From: Telmatactis stephensoni
Lineage: Eukaryota; Cnidaria; Anthozoa; Actiniaria; Isophelliidae
Reading direction: 5' to 3'
Length of the DNA: 64,000 nucleotides
NCBI GenBank assembly: GCA_029948255.1
Contig: JALIZF010000991.1
Span: 59,899 to 123,898 of the forward strand
Shown: piece by piece, positions 57,421-64,000 of the stretch
Numbering within the stretch: position 1 is the stretch's first letter
Layout of the letters: every line of letters begins with the position of its first letter
Notes under the pieces: model-generated
What the model was told of the DNA's origin: nothing
Databases searched by the model: none
The model's input: the letters and a program-made list of their open reading frames with translations, nothing else
Made by a program: the position numbers and the translations under genes

Positions 57421-59262
57421 CTACTTAATTAAAAATGAAAAATACTGTCTTCTTTTTACAAAAAAAAACGCTTCAAAAAGTTTGAGTTTGCTTTGCGTGA
57501 CAGATGACACTATCAGATCTATTGTATGTCCTTAATTACCATGGCCACGGTTCTCGACCAATTAGAAAGCGAGAAAATTGCAAGTATGTGGTCAAAACCT
57601 CACTGTACCTCATACCTCTGAGATACAAGTGTTCCGTACCTCACAAGCGGTGTTCTAAAAATAATCGGTTTACAGTCGTTCTAAAACTGGCGACGATCAT
57701 AAAGTATCCGATAAAAAAGGTATGTGTCTCAACTTGTTTAGAGTATCAATTAATGCATTGCCAGAAATTTGGGTCAAAATGGTGATGGTCACAATGGAAT
57801 GATATTGGATGACTGGTTCCGTCACTGTCCTATTTTTATCCGTTAAATGATGACGTTTTCGTCTCGTTTGATATACTATGGATTACCATGCAGTAAACAA
57901 GAAGATAAAACGTAATTCTTCGTGCTTGTATTCTGCATAAACTCAATCGTGATTTCATAGAGTAACGTTGAATAGTGTTGAATAATTGGATGACTGGTTT
58001 TGTCGCTGTTTTTTCTGTTTGGTAACCTTAGTATTTTCGGTCTGGTTTGATGAAATTACTGATCGATAAGAAGATATAACATATACTAACCAAGTGTTCG
58101 TGTTTTTTTTCTTGTTAAGGTTTTTGTTAAACTTACATGTTGAATCAGCTAATTATACTACCATTGGGTCTTGAAAAGGTACAACACGTGTTGCATTGTT
58201 TTGAAATTGAAATTCAAACCACTAGACGTCTTACGTTTGAAACAATCTATATTTAAGAATCCTGAATGCGGTGGGGCTGCTTTTAGTGGTGTTAAGATCA
58301 CTAGTGGATATCGGTTAGCTATAATCATAAAAAGACAAGGGTTTAGTGGTAGACCTAGCGACTGAACCAACGGACCAGAAAATAGAGATCTTTCGCATGT
58401 CTCTGCTCCATATGCTAATTATCTACTATAGTAGGAAACACTTACAAAATATGCAAATCACATGATTCTGAAATAGATCTAAGGCAAATAACAATAGTCG
58501 CAATTAAGCGTTTACAAAATACTCTGTTTTCAATACACATTTTCTCTCATGCATGACTTCAACAATCCTTTATAACATGCTTTTAGAAGTCTACTTTTTT
58601 AGCTGATTTTACTTGTAACGATTTTGTTATCTAGATCTTTAGCATATGGAGCAGAGACATGCGAAAGATCTCTAATTCTAGGGAGATGACTCGGATGTGT
58701 CAGAGTATTCTAAAATTACAAGACTACTGAACTCCGTCTGAAAATAGACGTGAACTGTTCGCCCGTACCAGTCTCACAATATATTTGACGTGATCTTGCA
58801 TGTATCGTTGTACCCCACGGCTAAAAATAGACCGTACCCGCCGTACCACAATGTTGTGCCACCGTACCACTGTACTAGACTAGGCGCAAAACTGAAAAAA
58901 GTCGATCGCAAGAAGTGCAGAAGGCATGCATTTGGGGGTAGAAGCTGGAAACTATTCTTAGCTAATTTTTCATGCTGAATCCGAATAGGACAGTTACCAA
59001 GACGTATTCTGTAATCTTATACGTGTAAATGACGTATTTGTGAATTGCTACAGTCATTTCATACTAACGGCTTTTTCATGTACTTCCAAAAGTTCCCAAA
59101 CTTAAAAACAGTGACCATAGCTCGAAAGAGCACATCAAAATCTGTAAAATTGTGAAGTTTGAAGGATATAAATTGAAAAACCAAGGAGATACGAATTTTC
59201 AAAAATCGAAATTTGTTGGTATCTCTTGCATAACAACAAGGGTTTTTTCACACAAAATTTCG
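57421..59262 (+). repeat. 1.85-kb tandem unit, copy 3
   Basis: Ends at TTTCGTTTTTT, where copies 1 and 2 pass into the next unit. Beyond it, AAAATTCGTATCTCCGTGAT mirrors the unit's AAGGAGATACGAATTTTC, so the final unit is closed by an inverted MITE arm. Confidence 0.95.
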
Positions 59263-59579
59263 TTTTTTGTTTTTTTTTTGAAAATTCGTATCTCCGTGAT
59301 TTTTCAACTTATTGTCACGAGACCCGCACCACAGGCCACACCCAAACCCCCATCCAACAAGTTTTCCCCATACGAGAAAACGACTAAACAAAAAAAATTC
59401 AAATACTTTTACTTGTACAAAACAAAATGATGCTATTAGTATATAAGTTGCTAAATAAACTAATTAAGGAATAAAATATTATTGTGATACAAATTTTGCG
59501 AAGGCGGTTCGAGATATTAAATAAACATACTAATATAAAGATTGAAATCAAGTAAATATATATTTTTTCCGAACACTAA

Positions 59580-61631
59580 TACAGAAAACGGAATCACTCA
59601 TCCAACGCATGCGATGGAAAGCGTACTTCTTTTTAAACCCGAACAACACAAGCGAAACGAAAGAAACATACGGATTCAAGTCTAAACGGTCAGCACCTCA
59701 TATAATGGAACTTAGTGAATTTGAAGACTCTATGCTTAAAACAATCCAATCTATAGAATTCAAAACCAATAACAACCTTAAAAATTACAACGAGTAATAA
59801 ACAAAGACCTCGAAGAGTTGCGAGAAGATAACCATGTATACGTCAAAGCCGATAAAACAACTAACTACTACAAGACAAAACCCGAAGACTATAGAAAACT
59901 GCTTGATAAAAATGTGACAAAATCATACAAGAAAACCGAACCTACAACGACAAATATTATAAACAGTAAAGATAAAGACATCGCAATGAACTTACATTTA
60001 GATGACAGAATTGAGATAACATCACCCAAAGACCCGTTCATCACGCTAAAAGATCACAAACCAGACTTTAACAACAAACCAACTTGTAGACTAATCAACC
60101 CAACCAAGTCTGAAATTGGAATAGTTAGCAAACAAATACTAGACAAGATAAATCAAGAAATTATAAAATCAACAAATGTAAACTTTGGAAAAGCACTAAT
60201 GACACAATAAATTGGTTTAAAACGATACCGAAAAAGAACCAGCACGCATTTATCACATTTGATGTATGTGACTTTTACCCTTCGATAACTGAGGACTTGC
60301 TTACAAAAGCGCTAAACTACGCATCAAGCTTTACTAATATCACCCAACAAGACAAAGACATTATTATCCACGCAAAAAGATCACTGCTCCATCACCAACA
60401 TTCTCCATGGACAAAACGAGACACGACAAACATGTTTGATGTGACAATGGGATCATATGACGGCGCCGAGACATGCGCACTCATTGGACTCTACATGCTT
60501 TCGTTACTGGACCCTACACTTAAGAACAAGGCTGGCCTATACAGAGACGATGGACTAATAGCTTGTAGATCTACACCACAAGAGATAGAAAGGACAAAGA
60601 AACGGATAACAAAAATATTTAAAGACAACAAGCTAAAAATAACAATTGACGCGAACAAAAAAATCGTGAACTTCCGATCCTTGACGTAACTATTAACCTA
60701 ACTAATGAGACTTACAAGCCATACATGAAGCCTAATAATAAACTCCTTTACGTCCACAACCAAAGTAACCATCCACCTCTACTACTAAGAAACATACCAC
60801 TGAATATAAATAAACAACTAAGTAATATTTCCTCTAACGAAGAAAGTCTTCAATGAAACTATCCCGCCTTATCAAAAAGCACTAGACAAAAGTGGCTACA
60901 ACCACAAATTAACATTTAAACCGCAAACTAATGGAACAACGAAAGCTAGAAAAAAACGAAAACGGAACATAACTTGGTTCAACCCACCCTGGAACTCTAA
61001 TGTAAAGACTAACCTAGGGAGAAAATTCCTCAACACAGTTAACAAATGCTTCACAAAAGACCACCCCCTACACAAGATTTTTAACAAGAATACTTTGAAG
61101 CTAAGCTACTCATGTATGCCCAATGTGAAGAATATAATCGACTCCCACAACAAAAGCAAAATCTCAAGTAGAATCAGCACAACCGGCGAACAACAAGAAC
61201 CAAAATGTAACTGCAGAAAAAAACTCGACTGCCCCCTTAATGGAAACTGCCAACAAACCAACGTAATATACCAAGCCACAGTAACCACAGACACATCAAC
61301 GGGAACATACGTAGGACTCGCAACTAACTTCAAGGAAAGATATAGAAACCACTTGACCTCCTTCAAACACAGTAGGAAAAGAAATGCCACAGAACTATCT
61401 AAACATATTTGGGAACAGAAAGACAAAAATAGAAAATTCAGGGTGACGTGGAAAATAATTAAAAGAAGCCAACCATATAATAATGAAAACAAGAAATGCA
61501 ATCTTTGTTTAAACGAAAAATTTATCATAATTTGTAAGAAACACCTATCTACCCTGAACAAACGCAACGAACTCGCAAGTCCATGCCCCCACAGAAATAA
61601 ATACACGCTTAGGAACTTCTATGTAACCTGA
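59580..61631 (+). pseudogene. Decayed Penelope-like retroelement: reverse transcriptase and GIY-YIG endonuclease
   Basis: Pieces in shifting frames read as one protein: 59609-59797, 59818-60210, about 60210-60690, about 60690-61094 and 61095-61631. RT marks are LKDHKPDFNNKPTCRLINP, then motif A FDVCDFYPSI (about 60255-60290) and the catalytic YRDDG at 60540-60554. A linker follows with RNITWFNPPWNSNVKTNLG and LSYSCMPNVKNI. The C-terminal GIY-YIG nuclease has a Cys cluster (CNCRKKLDC), then IYQATVTT, TYVGLATNFKERYRNH and a CNLCLNEK stretch. RT plus C-terminal GIY-YIG is typical of Penelope-like elements. Stops and frameshifts at about 59797, 60210, 60690 and 60855 show it is dead. Confidence 0.75.
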
Positions 61632-61686
61632 TATATGTAACCTAGCAACTAGTCTCTTTTAAATTTCCAGCATAGGATATCCAACT

Positions 61687-61853
61687 CGGGGGTGGAAGCT
61701 GAATATTGAATATTGAATATTGACTTTAGATTAGTTTGAATATTTGAAAATTTACTTTGAATATTTGAAAATTTACTTTGAATATTGAATATCGACAGTT
61801 TGAATATTGGATACTCAAAACAAAATATTCAGCTTCCACCCCCGAATCCAACG
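61687..61853. mobile_element. Short MITE with GGGGGTGGAAGCTG ends
   Basis: TCGGGGGTGGAAGCTGAATA is mirrored by TATTCAGCTTCCACCCCCGA. The inside is made of GAATATTGAATATT repeats. Confidence 0.75.
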
Positions 61854-62094
61854 GTCATTCATTGTAAATTGCCCGATGAGTGTGGGTAAAACCATACGAA
61901 ACAGGTCTGTAGCAATAAATCAATGGATCAAATTCAAAGCTTGTAGCTCAAAAAATTAATATTTAATTTTTTTTATATATTTTTATAGTCGAGCACTCTT
62001 TGGAAATAAGTTCATGACAATTTTAAAGTATATATATATTAAGCTCTACGAAAGTATTGAGCCCTCTTCCACGTCGCTGAACTCCTATATTCGC

Positions 62095-62097
<3 letters not shown>

Positions 62098-62140
<43 letters not shown>
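62098..62140 (+). repeat. (TA)n tract
   Basis: Pure AT dinucleotide repeat bordering the next MITE. Confidence 0.95.
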
Positions 62141-62146
<6 letters not shown>

Positions 62147-62147
<1 letters not shown>

Positions 62148-62416
62148 CACTCGATTGCAGAAAGGTTGTAGTCTACATTTACACAAATATCTAATTTATT
62201 CAGTATATTTAATGAGATGCAATTTGTAAATACGCGATCACAACACCCAAAATATAGTTCTTGAACATCTGCTAGAGTTTAGAAAGACTAAAAATATATT
62301 TTGACAATCATTGCATGCAAGCAATGCCCATTTAAGCAGTATTTTGGGTTTTGCATCTCATTAGATATTTGTATATTTGTGTATTTGCAGACTACAACCT
62401 TTCTGCAATCGAGTGT
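62147..62416 (+). mobile_element. MITE in TA tract, copy 1
   Basis: ACACTCGATTGCAGAAAGGT at the left and its mirror CCTTTCTGCAATCGAGTGT at the right. It contains TTGCATGCAAGCAATGCC. Inverted copy at 63686-63954. TA flanks on both sides are compatible with TA-targeting (mariner-type) insertion. Confidence 0.8.
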
Positions 62417-62432
62417 ATATATATATATATGA

Positions 62433-62636
62433 GTGGAGTCTTGTGAGCTTGCAGAACATTTCATCAAAAGTGATCATAATTTTAACATCAATACAGAAAT
62501 AATACCAATAGAACAGATAAAAAAGAACGATTTGGATATCGATCGCAAGAAAGATATCCTTAGAGAAAGAGAACGATTTTGGATTGTGAAAATGAAGACT
62601 TTTCAACCATTTGGTCTGAACAAACGAGTGGGTTAA
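62433..62636 (+). pseudogene. C-terminal fragment of a second Penelope-like GIY-YIG protein
   Basis: The frame reads CELAEHFIKSDHNFNI, then RERERFWIVKMKTFQPFGLN and stops shortly after. The ERFWI...L/FQPFGLN ending is characteristic of the C-terminus of GIY-YIG-bearing retroelement proteins. This end is not present in the 59580-61631 copy, so it comes from another element, cut at its 5' side by the MITE and TA tract. Confidence 0.6.
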
Positions 62637-62784
62637 GAGTTCTGGTACCACAACTATGAGTTCATTTAAGTAATACTTTTTACAAATCTAGATACCAGAC
62701 CCCTTGACCTCTCACGAATTTTTCCTACACATGAAATGTAACTTTAATTAGCTAATTACCTTGTGACGCATTTAATTGTAACAG

Positions 62785-62818
62785 CACTCTGAAGAAGGCG
62801 CAAGCCGAAACGTCAGTG
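62785..62818 (+). ncRNA. Hammerhead-ribozyme-like motif (Penelope type)
   Basis: The order is CACT, CTGAAGA, A, GGC-GCAA-GCC, GAAA, CGTC, AGTG. CTGAAGA matches the conserved core CUGANGA (position 7 is variable). GGC/GCC forms stem II with a GCAA tetraloop, followed by the invariant GAAA. CACT pairs with AGTG to give stem I, with the expected cleavage after GTC. Stem III is reduced to C-G, as in the minimal hammerheads described from Penelope-like elements, which may act as dimers. One extra A after the core is atypical. It lies 150 bp downstream of a PLE C-terminus, the expected context. Confidence 0.5.
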
Positions 62819-62871
62819 TGAAATTAAAAGTTGGAAAAACCTCAGCCAATCCCCAACATTTGTTCAATTTA

Positions 62872-63174
<303 letters not shown>

Positions 63175-63211
63175 TATATATATATATATATATAATATAT
63201 TATATTATATA

Positions 63212-63270
<59 letters not shown>
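63175..63270 (+). repeat. (TA)n tract
   Basis: TA-rich repeat with a few ATTATA interruptions. Confidence 0.95.
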
Positions 63271-63274
<4 letters not shown>

Positions 63275-63275
63275 A

Positions 63276-63570
63276 CTATAACCAACCAAGATGACCGATT
63301 CTCGAGCTAAAGGGCGATCACAGAGTGTTTTGCAGCATGAATGCAAAGTATGAGACATTCGGTGATTTTGAGTTGATCTAGAGAGAGTTCCAAGGAAATG
63401 CCAAATTAAGTATACAAGGCTACTATAACCAACCAAGATGACCGATTCTCGAGCTAAAGGCGATCACGGCCTGTGTTTTGCAGCATTAATGCAAGGTATG
63501 AGACATTCGGTGATCAGTTGTGTCGATCTAGAGAGAATGCCAAGGAAACGGCGAATTAAAGTATACAATA
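63276..63570 (+). repeat. Two tandem copies of about 145 bp
   Basis: ACTATAACCAACCAAGATGA through AATTAAGTATACAA is repeated with small differences (GGGCGATCACAGAG versus GGCGATCACGGCC). Confidence 0.9.
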
Positions 63571-63685
63571 ATATATATATATATATTTAACTTTAAATAA
63601 AGCAAAATTGCTTTCAGAGTGCTCAATAGTGTATCTTTTGTTGATTTGTCTGTCTAGAAATAATTATATATATATATATATATAT

Positions 63686-63954
63686 ACACTCGATTGCAGA
63701 AAGATTGTAGTCTGCAAATACACAAATATACAAATATCTAATGAGATGCAAAACCCAAAATACTGCTTAAATCGGCATTGCTTGCATGCAGTGATTGTCA
63801 AAATATATTTTTTAGTCTTTCTAAACTCTAGCATATTCAAGAACTATATTTTGGGTGTTATGATCGCGTATTTACAAATTGCATCTCATTAGTATACTGA
63901 ATGAATTAGATATTTGTGTAAAATGTAGACTACAACCTTTCTGCAATCGAGTGT
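63686..63954 (-). mobile_element. MITE in TA tract, copy 2 (inverted)
   Basis: Same element as 62147-62416 in the opposite orientation, again within TA repeats. Confidence 0.85.
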
Positions 63955-64000
63955 ATATATATATATATATATACTTTAAAATTGTCATGAACTTATTTCC

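Noticed and set aside
53813..59430. Recurring 60-93 codon frames in the 1.85-kb units as a gene family
   Set aside because: They repeat only because the DNA repeats, and frames break at homopolymer changes between copies. No domain is visible.
61106..61606. 166-codon minus-strand frame
   Set aside because: Antisense shadow of the GIY-YIG region of the Penelope-like element.

Overview
The window looks like genomic DNA from an animal, most likely an anthozoan cnidarian such as a stony coral or sea anemone. This is an inference. The genes have many short exons with GT-AG introns, and one is a recognisable metazoan Mediator subunit. The DNA is AT-rich and full of short inverted-repeat transposons, tRNA-derived SINEs and Penelope-like retroelement remains. 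No bacterial-style gene organisation is present. No database search was possible.

Layout. (1) 1-233: 5' end of a minus-strand multipass membrane protein that leaves the window on the left. (2) 234-9296: no supportable gene; simple repeats and MITE-like palindromes. (3) 9297-27767: four tandem plus-strand paralogues (A-D here) of a small secreted cysteine-rich protein. All four share the same four-exon plan and intron phases (0,1,1), twelve conserved mature cysteines and an aspartate tract of very different length in exon 1. Genes B and C share a 206-bp upstream block, and a diverged version precedes D. (4) 29003-37380: a 13-exon gene for the N-terminal Med1 domain of Mediator subunit 1, joined in frame through all exons. 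(5) 37490-42949: a 5.46-kb non-autonomous element with split direct repeats, an architecture typical of tyrosine-recombinase (DIRS/Ngaro-type) retrotransposons. (6) 43311-46440: a cluster of MITEs, including one filled/empty site pair and nested insertions. (7) 47590-48205: a 36-bp palindromic minisatellite. (8) 49109-53300: weakly supported gene pieces, including a three-exon ORFan start. (9) 53726-59262: three nearly identical 1.85-kb tandem copies. (10) 59580-64000: a decayed Penelope-like element (RT plus GIY-YIG), a second PLE C-terminal fragment, a hammerhead-ribozyme-like motif, long TA tracts and a MITE present in both orientations.

The best candidate for an undescribed system is the four-gene cysteine-rich/aspartate-tract cluster. 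The exon joins were done by hand from reading frame and splice-site agreement; the proteins are not matched to a named family.
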